A DNA stretch of 64,000 bases from Flavisolibacter ginsengisoli DSM 18119 (GCF_900129295.1 NZ_FQUU01000002.1:134488-198487); one strand, 5' to 3'; counted from the stretch's first letter, positions 45,127 to 55,439 are shown. Notes: generated by a model not told the origin, from the sequence alone. A program made the numbers and translations.

Positions 45127-45160
45127 AAAGCCGCTTAAAATACATGTTTTAAGCGACTTT
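45127..45160. terminator. Terminator, probably the original one of tRNA-Asp
   Basis: AAAGCCGCTTAAAA (45127-45140) pairs with TTTTAAGCGACTTT (45147-45160) with one mismatch, followed by TTT. It lies 16 bases past the attachment repeat, as a tRNA terminator would have before integration. Confidence 0.75.
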
Positions 45161-45504
45161 TTTCATTTCAGCTACTCAATAAACTTAGGCAGCCCTGAAG
45201 CTGCCTTGTCACTGCTTAATGGAATAATTGCTTAGGATTAAACTTGTTTTAAAAAACCTTTGTTACTGGCCATAGAAGCTCATAAATTGTCCTTTTACTC
45301 TACTTCCAAAGACAATTGATAACCCCTCCTAGAGTTTTTAGAGAAGTCCGCACATCCTTCAATAATTCTTTCATTTGCCTCCAGCAAAACAATAGTAGAT
45401 ATTCGCTTCTTATCCTTCCTAACGTTCATGCTATTGTTACAGGGGTTCATATTGAAAATTATAGGCAAGCCGGGTTTTTGTATTATATTAAACAAATAAG
45501 ATTT

Positions 45505-46626
45505 ATGCAGGAAAAAGAATTTCCATTGTATGCAAAGGTTACGATCATCCTGTTTGGACTCGTGCTAGCCACCTACATCTTAAAAAACCTTGGCGATATT
45601 CTCACGCCTTTAGCCTTCGCTATTATCATCGCCATCTTGCTGAATCCACTGGTCAATAAATTGGGCACTTTCAAGCTTGGAAAAATTCCCTCCATTCTTA
45701 TCGCCATGCTTTTAACCATTTTGGTTATGACGGGGATATTTTATTTTTTATCCTCTCAAATAATGGGTTTTGGGGAGAATCTCCCGGCCCTGAAAGCAAA
45801 ATTCAGCAGCCTGTTGGCAAGCCTTCAAAGCTGGCTGCAACTAAAATTTGGTTTCTCCATCCAGAAACAAATGCAAATGATCAACGAAGCGGCCAACAGC
45901 AGCAAGGCACTTATAGGTGGCACCCTGAATACCGTTATTGGTACCTTGGGCGTGCTGTTACTCTTGCCGGTGTATGTGTTTCTTTTTCTGTACTACAAAA
46001 TCCTGATATTGAATTTTCTGTTCAGGGTCTTTGCCAGTGAAAATGCAGGTAAAGTATCCGAGATATTGGGGCAAACAAAACTCGCCATTCAAAGCTACAT
46101 GGTAGGTTTGCTGCTGGAGGCAGCCATTGTTGCAGCACTCAACTCTACGGCCTTGCTTATCATAGGTGTAAAGTATGCCTTATTGTTTGGCGTGATGGGC
46201 GCCATCCTGAACATGCTTCCGTACATCGGTGGCATCATTGCCATCGCCCTTCCTGTCTTGATGGCAACTATCACCAGCGAAGGATTTTCAAAACAATTAT
46301 GGATCATAGTTGCATATCTCATTATCCAGTTTATAGATAATAATTTCCTGGTACCTCGTATTGTTTCCTCTAAAGTCAAGATCAACGCCCTGATCTCTAT
46401 CCTCGCTGTCTTGCTTGGCGGTGCATTATGGGGAGTAGCTGGCATGTTCCTTTCCATTCCTTTTGTAGGCATATTAAAAATCATCTTCGACCGGGTAGAT
46501 GGCCTGCAGCCCTGGGGCGAATTGCTGGGCGATGTAGTACCCACTAATTATAAAAGATTTGCCTACAGGAAAAATAAAAAACCTTCCCTGGCTGAGAAAG
46601 TAATAAGAAAGTCAACAGAAAAATGA
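45505..46626 (+). CDS. AI-2E family transporter (PerM-like)
   Basis: A 373-residue membrane protein with about eight helices; ATG 45505 (MQEKEFPLYAKV) matches the family start, while the frame open from 45316 adds 63 residues unlike it. LATYILKNLGDILTPLAFAI, GVLLLLPVYVFLFLYYK and the C-terminal GGALWGVAGMFLSIPFVGIL are typical. The family exports or exchanges small molecules; AI-2 itself is shown in few members. Confidence 0.87.
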   Translation: MQEKEFPLYAKVTIILFGLVLATYILKNLGDILTPLAFAIIIAILLNPLVNKLGTFKLGKIPSILIAMLLTILVMTGIFYFLSSQIMGFGENLPALKAKFSSLLASLQSWLQLKFGFSIQKQMQMINEAANSSKALIGGTLNTVIGTLGVLLLLPVYVFLFLYYKILILNFLFRVFASENAGKVSEILGQTKLAIQSYMVGLLLEAAIVAALNSTALLIIGVKYALLFGVMGAILNMLPYIGGIIAIALPVLMATITSEGFSKQLWIIVAYLIIQFIDNNFLVPRIVSSKVKINALISILAVLLGGALWGVAGMFLSIPFVGILKIIFDRVDGLQPWGELLGDVVPTNYKRFAYRKNKKPSLAEKVIRKSTEK

Positions 46627-46964
46627 ACCTATCTATCTTTAAATTTTCTTCTACCTCAGGCATCGAAGGACTGTACATACTGTCCTTGTGAATAAAATGA
46701 TTACTCCCATGTTTGGCGTCATTGTAGAAGGATTTCAAACCTATTGCTATTACAAAGGAATGATAACCTGCGTGCCTGGATTGGCATACCCCTGAGTATG
46801 GACATATATGACCGTATGGCGGGTACACTTGATGCGCTGTGACTGACGGCGAAAATGATACGGTACTGAGTTTTTTTACATTCAATAAGCAAACCGCCGT
46901 TTCTTAGGAGATCACTTACCATACCCTGTAGATGCTTATCCGGAAGGTAGCCAGCACTTTTCCA
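46627..46964. other. Intergenic gap with a possible short remnant
   Basis: No gene is supported. One plus-strand run around 46750-46845 reads DNLRAWIGIPLSMDIYDRMA and stops, and it could be a gene fragment, but nothing extends it. Confidence 0.25.
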
Positions 46965-48372
46965 TTATCGTTTGATAACTTTTGCGCTGTATCGCTCTGA
47001 ATGGTCTATAACATCAATAAGATAACTGCCTTTGGCAACAAGGCATTCAACTGGTAATGTAAACCTGTTGACACCTTCCATGCAATTGAAATTATTACTG
47101 TAGATAATAGATCCCATAGAATTGTATAGGATAATATTAATTACAGTTCGCTGCCTGGCCCTGAAACTAAAACTCAACTCATTGTAAACCGGGTTATCAA
47201 ATACAACTAACGGGTTTTGCTCATGACTAACTTCTTCCTGCAACAACAATACATTGGAATACTGTTTCAGTCCATCCTTATTGATTATTTTTAAACGGTA
47301 ATAATGAGCAGGAGTAGTTTGTATTTTAGAGAAATAGTACTTTCCCTTTCCATTCTTATTCCTTATTGCAATAGTATCTAAAAGAACAAAATTATTACCA
47401 TCTATACTCTGTTCCACTTCAAATCGTTTTGCTGTCTCATTTCCATCTACATCCCATGTAAGATGTATAGTTTTATTTTTAACCCTCCCTGAAAACTGAA
47501 TCAGTTTCACACCCAAAGGAATATAGGTAAGAATGGGACAGTTGGTATTGGAAGGTGTCAAAAAAGCATTCATGTACATGCGCATTCCATTGATACCGGC
47601 AAGACCGGTAGCAGCAAAAGAGTGATTCCCTAAGTAAAACACCAGGCTTCCTTTTCCATATAAATACTTGGAAACACTGGCACCGATTGAACTTGTGTTA
47701 GAACCTGTACCCGTAGCAAAATCATGCTCATTATTAACAGTAGCTCCAATGATCTTCCAGTTTTTTAAGCTCCCACCCAGGCTGGCATTATAATCACCTT
47801 CAAACTGGCAAAAGCTTAAATCAGGATTGGGGTATAAAAGAGTAGTACCGATATTGGCATTGCTGATCGTTATGCCTGAATTGGTTTGAAAGCGTCCCGA
47901 ACTATTATTTTCATAATTGTTAATAGCCTCACACTGCGCAAGGAAGTTGCCACCCTTGGAAACAAAATCTTTAATAGCACTGATAGCGTTATTAACAGCC
48001 GCTCCGGATTTTGTATTGTGAGGTTCGGATGCAAACGTGAAACAATTTGACAACAGATCAGTTCCTGTAGAAGTTGCATAGCTTGCCGATGGAATGGCAC
48101 ATTCAGTCATATAGGTAAGATGAATGTTTTGATTGCCTCCATCTGTAAGTACAGCAGCCTTTGGCCGAAACCCGGTTAGATCATAACGGATATCGACATT
48201 GGCTGCATTGCCTGTTAAAACGATACAACTGGGGGCGGTTGGCACCTGTTAGTCCATTAGAGCTGCCCGAAGGAATTGTCTGCAGGTTAGCAGAGGGGCC
48301 AGGAAGATCTGTATTCTGTGCTTGAATAAGTACAGGAAAACAGATCAACAATAAAGCAATCAGTTTTTTCAT
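46965..48372 (-). pseudogene. Type IX-secreted protein interrupted by a frameshift
   Basis: The signal peptide (MKKLIALLLICFPVLIQAQN) starts at 48372 in one frame; the 426-residue body (CIVLTGNAANVDIRYDLTGF onward) continues in another. Removing one base of the G5 run at 48231-48235 joins them into about 469 residues. The body has a segment with FVSKGGNFLAQCEAI, a fibronectin-like region (about 270-340 of the body) and a C-terminal type IX sorting tail ending SAKVIKR. A real mutation, programmed slippage or a sequencing error would all look the same. A -7 box lies at 48419-48426. Confidence 0.75.
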
Positions 48373-48418
48373 TTCATAGGGATTGGTCGCTTAGGCTTTC
48401 ACAGGTATGGACAGACTA

Positions 48419-48426
48419 CAAAAATA
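48419..48426 (-). promoter_or_regulatory. -7 promoter box TATTTTTG
   Basis: A perfect TAnnTTTG match on the minus strand, 46 bases upstream of the ATG at 48372. Confidence 0.4.
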
Positions 48427-49072
48427 ATATTATTTTTTCAGAATTACTAATGACCCTCCTTACATCTATCGAAAGGCAAAACTTTATAAATTGATAGTAT
48501 GAAAATTGAAATTTGCGTACAAATCCGATCGGCAATACTCTTAAAGGAAATACCAACCCCCTTCTTTCAAAATAGATGCACACTCTATAAAATCCTGCCT
48601 TCATCAGTCTTGAATAAATAAAAGCACAAAATGAAATCAATATCTCCCCGGTGTAACATGAACATGAATTAAGCTGTTACTGTGCACTGATTTTAGACCT
48701 CTGAAAGTAAAGGACTCTTCCTGACATTCGCTTCATCTTTTTCAATCGGGAATTTAGTATGCCAGATTAAAACTCATTTGCCTGCTCAATCTATATCTCC
48801 TTCCTGGCTGGGGACAACCCTCGGCATACCTGGTGTATGGGGCGGTGGATGAAATCCGTAGTTCTACTTAATGCATAGAATTTATACCTATTGTTTTCAA
48901 CCCAGGTCAATAAAGAGAACAACCTTTATGACTTCATAAAACAGGCTCAACGGTTAAAAGAAAAACTCATTTGAATGTGCATTAATATGTTCATAATTGG
49001 TGAAACTCTTTTTAGGCCCCTGTTAAACAAAGGGAACGGCCTTTGAACTAATAAAGGGATTATAATCTAAAA
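48427..49072. other. Gene-free stretch
   Basis: About 650 AT-rich bases with no supported gene, RNA or repeat. The frame on the minus strand within 48416-48640 is basic and Phe-rich and looks like chance. Confidence 0.4.
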
Positions 49073-49846
49073 ATGCCAGAATTACCCGATATAGAAGTCT
49101 TTACCAGGAACCTTAAAAAAATGTTTGGCGGAAAGACCTTATCCAGGATCAAACTGGTCAATAACAAAAACATTAAGGATTCACAAAAGGACCTTTCCAA
49201 AGCCCTGGAAGGACAAAAGCTAAAAGACGTATACAGGTCCGGGAAAGAAATGCGTTTTCTATTTTCTAATGGCAAGGTCCTTGGACTTCACCTTATGCTT
49301 ACAGGTGATCTGATACCTTTCCAGGAACAAAATGAAAGAAAATCAACTAAGGTGGAATTTTATTTTAATGGGGGAACTAACCTGGCCCTCACCGATCGTT
49401 TCAAAGCGGCATTCATAAAGCTCGATCCTGAAGATAAGGAAGGGATAGACGCACTTGATCCAAAATTGAATTACAGTTTTTTAAAAAAAGCATTGAACAG
49501 GAAGGCTGCTATTAAAAATGTTTTACTTGATCAGAATGTTATACGTGGAATCGGCAATGCTTATTCGGACGAAATACTCTGGCAAACCGGTATTTCTCCT
49601 TTTTCAAAAGCTGAGGCTATCCCAGATGAAAAGATTAATGAGCTCGCAAAGAATATTAAAAAGGTGTTGAAAAAAGCAACCACCAAAATTTATAATAGCC
49701 ATCCGGATTTGATCCATGGAGAAGTAAGAGACTTCCTCGATATTCATACAAAGAAAAAAGAAAAAAGTCCCACAGGTGCTAAAATAAGGGTGGCTGATAG
49801 AGGAATGCTAAATACTTACTACACCGATGAACAGGTACTGTATTAA
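49073..49846 (+). CDS. Fpg/Nei-family DNA glycosylase without zinc finger
   Basis: A 257-residue base-excision enzyme. The start MPELPDIEV supplies the catalytic Pro2 and Glu3. The H2TH region is DQNVIRGIGNAYSDEILWQT. The C-terminus normally holds a four-Cys zinc finger; here no Cys is present, but the fold is kept as a zincless finger (GAKIRVADRGMLNTYYTDEQ) with Arg in place. It removes oxidised bases such as formamidopyrimidines or oxidised pyrimidines; which, cannot be told. Confidence 0.88.
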   Translation: MPELPDIEVFTRNLKKMFGGKTLSRIKLVNNKNIKDSQKDLSKALEGQKLKDVYRSGKEMRFLFSNGKVLGLHLMLTGDLIPFQEQNERKSTKVEFYFNGGTNLALTDRFKAAFIKLDPEDKEGIDALDPKLNYSFLKKALNRKAAIKNVLLDQNVIRGIGNAYSDEILWQTGISPFSKAEAIPDEKINELAKNIKKVLKKATTKIYNSHPDLIHGEVRDFLDIHTKKKEKSPTGAKIRVADRGMLNTYYTDEQVLY

Positions 49847-50059
49847 ACAATTTAGGCCTGGAGGTGCAAACAACGTACGAATACTAACATTGCTCAGGTA
49901 TTGTAGACCAGGTGCTTTCAACTACCCTCGGATCCTCTCATCATCATTTTCCCTATATCTGTTTGCGCATCATCTACCCTCATCTATTATCCATTTTTTC
50001 AGCTTGTATCAATTTTAGTTTTACAGCAAACGGTCACTTAACCAATAAAATCAGGGATC

Positions 50060-50410
50060 ATGAGAAAGTATACCTTCATATTAGTTTGCACCTCCATGTT
50101 AATTGCCTTTTCAATGAACTGTGCTGCACAGGAAGAGAAAATATTCACTCCTAAATGGATTTCTCCTAATGGCTACTGGGTGGTAGAATCCAATATCAAA
50201 ACACCCTTGAATTCTATTATCTATTTCTACAATAATGACAACCAGGTTATCTATAAAGAAAAACTGGTTGGCATCAGGATCAATATTAAAAAAAGAAAGA
50301 CACTAATGGGCCTAAGAAAGATCCTGGAGGCATCTGTTGCGGCATGGAATACCAAGCAATCACCTGGTGAAAACAGGTTACTGGTTGCCAACGCATTCAA
50401 AAGCCATTGA
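50060..50410 (+). CDS. Hypothetical secreted protein
   Basis: A 116-residue protein with a signal peptide ending NCAAQ (about 1-24). The mature 90 residues (WISPNGYWVVESNIKTPLNS, IIYFYNNDNQVIYKEKLVG) look like a small beta-sandwich. It may belong to a Bacteroidota family of unknown function. It stands alone 210 bases after the glycosylase. Confidence 0.6.
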   Translation: MRKYTFILVCTSMLIAFSMNCAAQEEKIFTPKWISPNGYWVVESNIKTPLNSIIYFYNNDNQVIYKEKLVGIRINIKKRKTLMGLRKILEASVAAWNTKQSPGENRLLVANAFKSH

Positions 50411-50540
50411 TCATTCCAAATAATGCCTGCTTCTATTTGATGAATGGCGGCATTGTCAATCGTCGAAAAAGCTCTTTAGTCGACAAAACCTGTTAATACC
50501 TCTATTATTACACCTACGGTTGTAACTTATCCATACAGTA

Positions 50541-51728
50541 ATGGTAACTTTAAAGGAGTGGATCATTATGACTGAGCATCCTTTTATCTTTTCCAATGAA
50601 CCGAAATACAGGATACAAAGGCACCTAAGCTTTTGGGCGGCCTGGTGCATATTTCAAACCATTATATATAGCTTCGTTCATATGCCGGAGGTCAGTTTCC
50701 TGAAAAGAATACCAACCTCATTTATTGATTCGATCCTCTTCATGCCGGCTCATATTTTTCTATCCTACTCATTAATGTATTTCGTAATTCCTTTTTACAT
50801 AGTTCGCCATAAATATATTTTGTCGGCCATTTGGATAATCATTCTCGGTTTTGCTACAGCCGCATTGTCTGGGATTACCGCCATTTATATTATTGATCCC
50901 GTACGCATCTTTTTCTTATCCCAATCTGCTATAGTTCCATCACATCCCCTGCCTGGTTCCAATATATTTTTCTATTCCTTAATGGCAGGATTGCGTGGTG
51001 GCATTTCAATCGGGGGAATGGCGGCAGCTATCAAATTAATGAAACACTGGTATACAGAAGGACAACGAAACCTGCAATTGCAAAAAGAAAACATTCAATC
51101 GCAACTGCAAGTGCTGAAAGCACAAGTGCATCCACACTTTCTTTTCAATACACTCAATAACATTTACTCTTATACTCAGGATACTTCTGCCATTGCTTCC
51201 AGGCTGGTTATGGGTTTATCCGATATCATCCGCTATATGTTGTATGAATGCAATCAACCCCTTGTGCCACTCAGTAAAGAACTGATTATGATCAGGGAAT
51301 ATATCAACCTGGAACGTATTCGCTATGGCAACCAACTGGACCTGCATATAGAATTGCCAGGCGATGAAACGCGCAACACATTTATATCACCGCTATTGAT
51401 CATTCCCTTTGTTGAAAATTGTTTCAAACATGGCCTCAGCAATATGCTGGAGCATCCATGGCTTAGCTTTACTGTGCTTTTAGATGAAAATCATATGACA
51501 ATGCATCTTTTGAACAGCAAGCCTGCAACAACCAATGTATTACACGCCACTGGCATTGGAATAGATAATGTCCGCAGGAGGCTCGAACTTTTGTACCCCG
51601 GCAAATATGAATTAGTGATCAACAATGAAGAAGAAGTATTTATAGTGAACCTTAAACTGGAACTAGAAAAAAGAAAAGATCTTAACATCCTTTCGCAGGA
51701 ACCAATATTAATGGCAGCGAATGCCTGA
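50541..51728 (+). CDS. LytS-type sensor histidine kinase
   Basis: A 395-residue kinase with four membrane helices (about 30-170), then a His_kinase domain whose phospho-acceptor is in KAQVHPHFLFNTLNNIYS, followed by the ATP-binding motifs IPFVENCFKHGL and GIGIDNVRRRL. The sensing region has no extracytoplasmic domain. The ATG at 50541 or the one at 50568 (MTEHPF) could be the start. It overlaps the LytTR regulator by eight bases and forms a pair with it. Confidence 0.87.
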   Translation: MVTLKEWIIMTEHPFIFSNEPKYRIQRHLSFWAAWCIFQTIIYSFVHMPEVSFLKRIPTSFIDSILFMPAHIFLSYSLMYFVIPFYIVRHKYILSAIWIIILGFATAALSGITAIYIIDPVRIFFLSQSAIVPSHPLPGSNIFFYSLMAGLRGGISIGGMAAAIKLMKHWYTEGQRNLQLQKENIQSQLQVLKAQVHPHFLFNTLNNIYSYTQDTSAIASRLVMGLSDIIRYMLYECNQPLVPLSKELIMIREYINLERIRYGNQLDLHIELPGDETRNTFISPLLIIPFVENCFKHGLSNMLEHPWLSFTVLLDENHMTMHLLNSKPATTNVLHATGIGIDNVRRRLELLYPGKYELVINNEEEVFIVNLKLELEKRKDLNILSQEPILMAANA

Positions 51729-52443
51729 TAAAACCATGGCTATTAAATGTTTAATTATTGATGATGAACCACCAGCCCGTGAAGTGCTGAAGCGATATGT
51801 AGAACAGCTACCCATGCTGCAGCTAACCGGGGAATGCAGTAATGCCATACAGGCAATAGGAATGCTGCAGCAGCAGGACATAGACTTGCTATTCCTGGAT
51901 ATCAGGATGCCCCAGCTCAATGGGATTGATTTTCTAAGAACATTAAACACTCCTCCCAAAATAATATTTACTACGGCCTTTGCAGAATATGCCGTGGAAG
52001 GGTATGAACTTGACATTGCAGATTACCTCATGAAACCTATCCGGTTTGACAGGTTTATCAAAGCGGTCAACAAGGCCTTTCCTAAACAACCCACCATAGA
52101 TACCGAAGAAAAATTTCAACCTTTGGAAGAAAAAAGAACTGAATCTTTCGTGTACTTCCGTGCCGACCGGAAAATGGTAAAGGTTTTACTTAATGATATA
52201 TTATACATTGAAAGCATGAAAGACTATGTAAAAGTGTATACAACCAACACCACCATTATCACCAAACAATCACTGTCATCTGTAGAAACTATGTTACCTG
52301 AGAAAAGATTCATCCGCACCCACCGCTCCTTCATCGTTGCTATTCACCATATCAGCACCTTCACCAATGAGATCATTGAGATCAACAAAACAGAAATTCC
52401 TATCGGAAAATTGTATAGGAATACTGTACTGAAACTATTATAA
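51721..52443 (+). CDS. LytTR-family response regulator
   Basis: A 240-residue regulator. The receiver has IIDDEPPAR and the phosphorylated Asp60 in LLFLDIRMP. The C-terminal LytTR DNA-binding domain (about 140-238) shows VKVLLNDILYIESMKDYVKV and RFIRTHRSFIV. It overlaps its kinase gene. ATG 51736 is an alternative start with a shorter N-terminus. The target genes are not evident from the sequence. Confidence 0.9.
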   Translation: MPDKTMAIKCLIIDDEPPAREVLKRYVEQLPMLQLTGECSNAIQAIGMLQQQDIDLLFLDIRMPQLNGIDFLRTLNTPPKIIFTTAFAEYAVEGYELDIADYLMKPIRFDRFIKAVNKAFPKQPTIDTEEKFQPLEEKRTESFVYFRADRKMVKVLLNDILYIESMKDYVKVYTTNTTIITKQSLSSVETMLPEKRFIRTHRSFIVAIHHISTFTNEIIEINKTEIPIGKLYRNTVLKLL

Positions 52444-52506
52444 AATTTCCTGGGTTTCGAATGGCAAATCAAAAAACTATTCTCATTAAACCTCAATCTG
52501 CCCCTC

Positions 52507-53568
52507 TTAATCCTGCACCAGGTCTTTGGGAATATTTTTTGCACTTGGCTTTATGTCACCAGTAAGACTACTTAAAAATGCTATGATACTATTTACCTCC
52601 TCAGTTTTGAGCTGTTTATTTAACTGAACTTTCCCCATGATCTTTACCGCAGAATCCAGTTGCACAATGCTGCCATCATGAAAATAGGGATAAGTTCCAA
52701 TGACATTTCTTAATCCCGGCACCTTGAATACGTCTTTATCGGAAACCTTATGGGTAACAGCCATTCTGCCTTCGTCATTTACCTTGCTTCCGGTAAGTGT
52801 CCGGTAATCGGTTACCAGGCCAAAGCGTTGCATTTGTGCCCCTCCTATCCCTACACCGTTATGACAGTTGGTACACCCTGACTTAATAAAAGTAACAAGC
52901 CCTGCTTTTTCCTCCATTGTAAGGGCTGCAGTTTCACCTTGCATATACTTATCAAACCTGGAAGGGGTGAGAAGTGTACGCTCAAAAGCTGCTATAGCTT
53001 TTTCTAAATTGGTATAGTTCAACGGTGCTTTTTCTCCCGGAAAGGCAGTAGCAAACAGCTCTTTATACCTGTCTACTTTAGCAAGTCGTTGCACCAACAT
53101 TCCTTTATGAGGAATGCCCATTTCAATCGAATTCAAAATAGGCATACCAGCCTGCTCCTCAACATTTTTAGCCCTGCCATCCCAGAACTGCATGTTATGC
53201 AATGCTGCATTGAAAACAGTTGGTGAATTCCTATTGCCTTTTTTACCATTATCTCCAATAGAGGTGCGCTGGTTATCCACTCCAAAGCTTTGCAGGTCGT
53301 GGCATGAGTTGCAGCTTTTATTGCCTTTGGCTGAAAGCCGCGTATCATAATAAAGCATCTTTCCCAGTTGTACTTTATCGTCAGTTACTGCGTTGTCCTG
53401 GTTGTCAGCCACAGCCGGTATTGGTTGAAAAAAGGCATGTGCCAGCTTCTTGATTGAATCTTCAGTGAAGTTGCCATAAGCAGTGGCTATCTTATTTTTG
53501 TTGCCCTGGGTGCAAGCCAAAATAGCTATTACAACCAGCAGGCAGCTTATTAAAACTAACTTTTTCAT
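52507..53568 (-). CDS. Di-heme cytochrome c peroxidase-like lipoprotein
   Basis: A 353-residue exported protein with a lipobox at Cys19 (ILAC). Two heme c sites are visible: CNSCH in the first half and CTNCH in the second, with KVPGLRNVIGTYPYFHDGS after them, as in bacterial CcpA and MauG-like proteins. It probably reduces hydrogen peroxide in the periplasm, or modifies a protein as MauG does. Convergent with the LytTR gene. Confidence 0.9.
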   Translation of the reverse strand: MKKLVLISCLLVVIAILACTQGNKNKIATAYGNFTEDSIKKLAHAFFQPIPAVADNQDNAVTDDKVQLGKMLYYDTRLSAKGNKSCNSCHDLQSFGVDNQRTSIGDNGKKGNRNSPTVFNAALHNMQFWDGRAKNVEEQAGMPILNSIEMGIPHKGMLVQRLAKVDRYKELFATAFPGEKAPLNYTNLEKAIAAFERTLLTPSRFDKYMQGETAALTMEEKAGLVTFIKSGCTNCHNGVGIGGAQMQRFGLVTDYRTLTGSKVNDEGRMAVTHKVSDKDVFKVPGLRNVIGTYPYFHDGSIVQLDSAVKIMGKVQLNKQLKTEEVNSIIAFLSSLTGDIKPSAKNIPKDLVQD

Positions 53569-53749
53569 GAACAGGTTTTGGATTAAAAGTAAATTCTGTT
53601 AACTGTCAAAACCCTGACCACGAACATTGAAAACCATGATTGTGAATAGTGAAAATACTTTCCGGCAAAGCTGATCATTTTATACCTGCTTACTATAATA
53701 GCAGCAAGCTTAACTGCCAAACATGAGCTTTTTTAATTAAATTTATTCC

Positions 53750-54040
53750 ATGACACTATTTGGCTTCCTTATTTTACTGATCATAGCCGCCGTTTGTGGC
53801 GCTATTGGACAATCTTTAGCTGGCTACGACCTTGGTGGTTGCCTTGTTTCTATTGTGGTTGGTTTTATAGGTGCTTATATCGGTCTTTGGATTGCCGCCA
53901 AATTTGCCTTACCCAAAATATGGGAAATATCCATAGAAGGAAGACCATTCCCCATTGTATGGGCCATAATAGGTTCTGCCTTGTTTACACTTGTCATGGC
54001 CTTGTTGCGAAGAGCCTTCGTGGGTCGCAATGATTACTAA
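53750..54040 (+). CDS. GlsB/YeaQ/YmgE-family membrane protein
   Basis: A 96-residue protein with three membrane helices (about 2-20, 30-50, 68-88) and the Gly-rich pattern GQSLAGYDLGGCLVSIVVGF of the transglycosylase-associated/GlsB family. Such proteins are stress-induced and of unknown role. The final residues RRAFVGRNDY are basic, cytoplasmic. Confidence 0.8.
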   Translation: MTLFGFLILLIIAAVCGAIGQSLAGYDLGGCLVSIVVGFIGAYIGLWIAAKFALPKIWEISIEGRPFPIVWAIIGSALFTLVMALLRRAFVGRNDY

Positions 54041-54067
54041 AATTGTATCCAATACTTCTATAGGACA

Positions 54068-54089
54068 GACAATATTAAAACATATTGTC
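54068..54089. repeat. 8-bp perfect hairpin between convergent genes
   Basis: GACAATAT (54068-54075) and ATATTGTC (54082-54089) form a stem around a six-base loop. It has no T-run and may be a weak terminator for the GlsB-like gene. Confidence 0.4.
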
Positions 54090-54173
54090 ATAACCATTGT
54101 GCTTACGTAATGAGACTTTGTCAATGCCTACCAATCCTCAAAACTTTTCAATAAAAAGGCAAAATACCAGGAA

Positions 54174-55439
54174 TCATCCCTGGTTACTATTCCATTTTAC
54201 GTTAAAATGATGATGTTGATTAATATACCTGTAGTCTATAGTTATACCTGAAACTTCAGCTATTTGCTTAATAATGGATAGTCCAAGGCCATTATGATGG
54301 TTATCAAAAGAAGGCCTATAAAATCGTTGAAATAGTTTTTTAGGATCAAGCATTGCTTCTTTGCTGGTATTGCTGATAGTTAATGATCCGGGAGCAAGGT
54401 TCACACTGATGTTTCCCCCATTGTAATTATGTCCCGTCGCATTGCTGAATAAATTATTTAGTAAAATATCTGCCAGTTCCGGGTTCATTTGAACAATGCT
54501 TTCTTTCAAAGAAATATCAACAGTAATAGACCTGGATTGCCACAATTCCTTGAAATCAAGAATTTTTTCTTTCACTTTATCATACAGTAATACTTCCCCC
54601 CTGTTATCAAATTGGTGGTTTTCTATTTTGGCCAATAATAACAGAGAACGGTTCAAACGGCTAAGTTTATCTATCGCATTGTAGGCACTTTGCACCAGGG
54701 TACCCTGACCCTGCGTGAGTTGCTCGTCCTGTATCAGCAAGTCCAGTTTTGAACGTATCACGGCAATGGGCGTTTGTATTTCGTGGGAAGCATTTTCACT
54801 AAACGTTTTTAGTGATAAATATTCAACACGGGAACTCTGGGTAACTTCTTTAAGGGTTTCATTCATAAGCTGAAACTCTTCAATATATGTCGATGGCAGC
54901 ATCATGAGATCTCCCTTTCCGATATGAAAATTTCTCACGGCTTCAAGTGTGACATAAAATGGTTTCCAAAGCTTCTTTAATAAATAGCGGTTAAGAATAA
55001 CAGATACGATTAAAATGACAAAAATAGCGCTCACCGTAATGAATAATATGGAACGCATTAGGCTATTGGACCCCTCAAAGGACTTGGAAATCTCAGCCTT
55101 ATAACTTTTACCCCCTGCTTTTACTTGAAACAAGAATCGCCTGAATTCTTCAGGTTCTTCCTCATTCTTTTGTTGTAGAGCAGCCCAGGAATACCCCGGA
55201 TGTACTTCCTGTTTAACAGGGGTAAATAAAATTACCTGGTCTGAAACAGAAAAACTTTCAGGTAACTGATCATGTTTTTGTACATACTCTACAATTTCAT
55301 CATGTTCAATTTCAAGATCCTCATCGATCTGTTTGATAAGTATAAAACGGAGTGCAAAGTAAAAGGCCACGCTGGCGATCAGGAAAATAATAATATTCGC
55401 GATCAAATTGGCGCGGTTATATCGTGTAAACAGCTTCAC
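54174..55439 (-). CDS. Sensor histidine kinase (OmpR-type system)
   Basis: A 421-residue kinase with helix 1 (about 12-32), a periplasmic sensor of about 95 residues, helix 2 (about 130-152), an H-box in SHEIQTPIAVIRSKLD, the N-box in LLNNLFSNATGHN and the glycine-rich lid in NHHNGLGLSIIKQIAE. The HATPase end is complete. It is the second gene of an operon; its ATG overlaps the regulator's stop by four bases. Confidence 0.88.
   Translation of the reverse strand: MKLFTRYNRANLIANIIIFLIASVAFYFALRFILIKQIDEDLEIEHDEIVEYVQKHDQLPESFSVSDQVILFTPVKQEVHPGYSWAALQQKNEEEPEEFRRFLFQVKAGGKSYKAEISKSFEGSNSLMRSILFITVSAIFVILIVSVILNRYLLKKLWKPFYVTLEAVRNFHIGKGDLMMLPSTYIEEFQLMNETLKEVTQSSRVEYLSLKTFSENASHEIQTPIAVIRSKLDLLIQDEQLTQGQGTLVQSAYNAIDKLSRLNRSLLLLAKIENHQFDNRGEVLLYDKVKEKILDFKELWQSRSITVDISLKESIVQMNPELADILLNNLFSNATGHNYNGGNISVNLAPGSLTISNTSKEAMLDPKKLFQRFYRPSFDNHHNGLGLSIIKQIAEVSGITIDYRYINQHHHFNVKWNSNQG

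Larger units (their letters stand above)
44778..45504. other. Intergenic region at the right island boundary
   Basis: No gene was seen. The stretch contains the attachment repeat (45085-45110), a terminator (45127-45160) and a 6-base hairpin GGCAGC/GCTGCC (45189-45206). No recombinase remnant was recognised. Confidence 0.5.

Noticed and set aside
48416-48640. 74-codon minus-strand frame
   Set aside because: Random-looking Phe/Arg-rich text, no start context, no conserved pattern.
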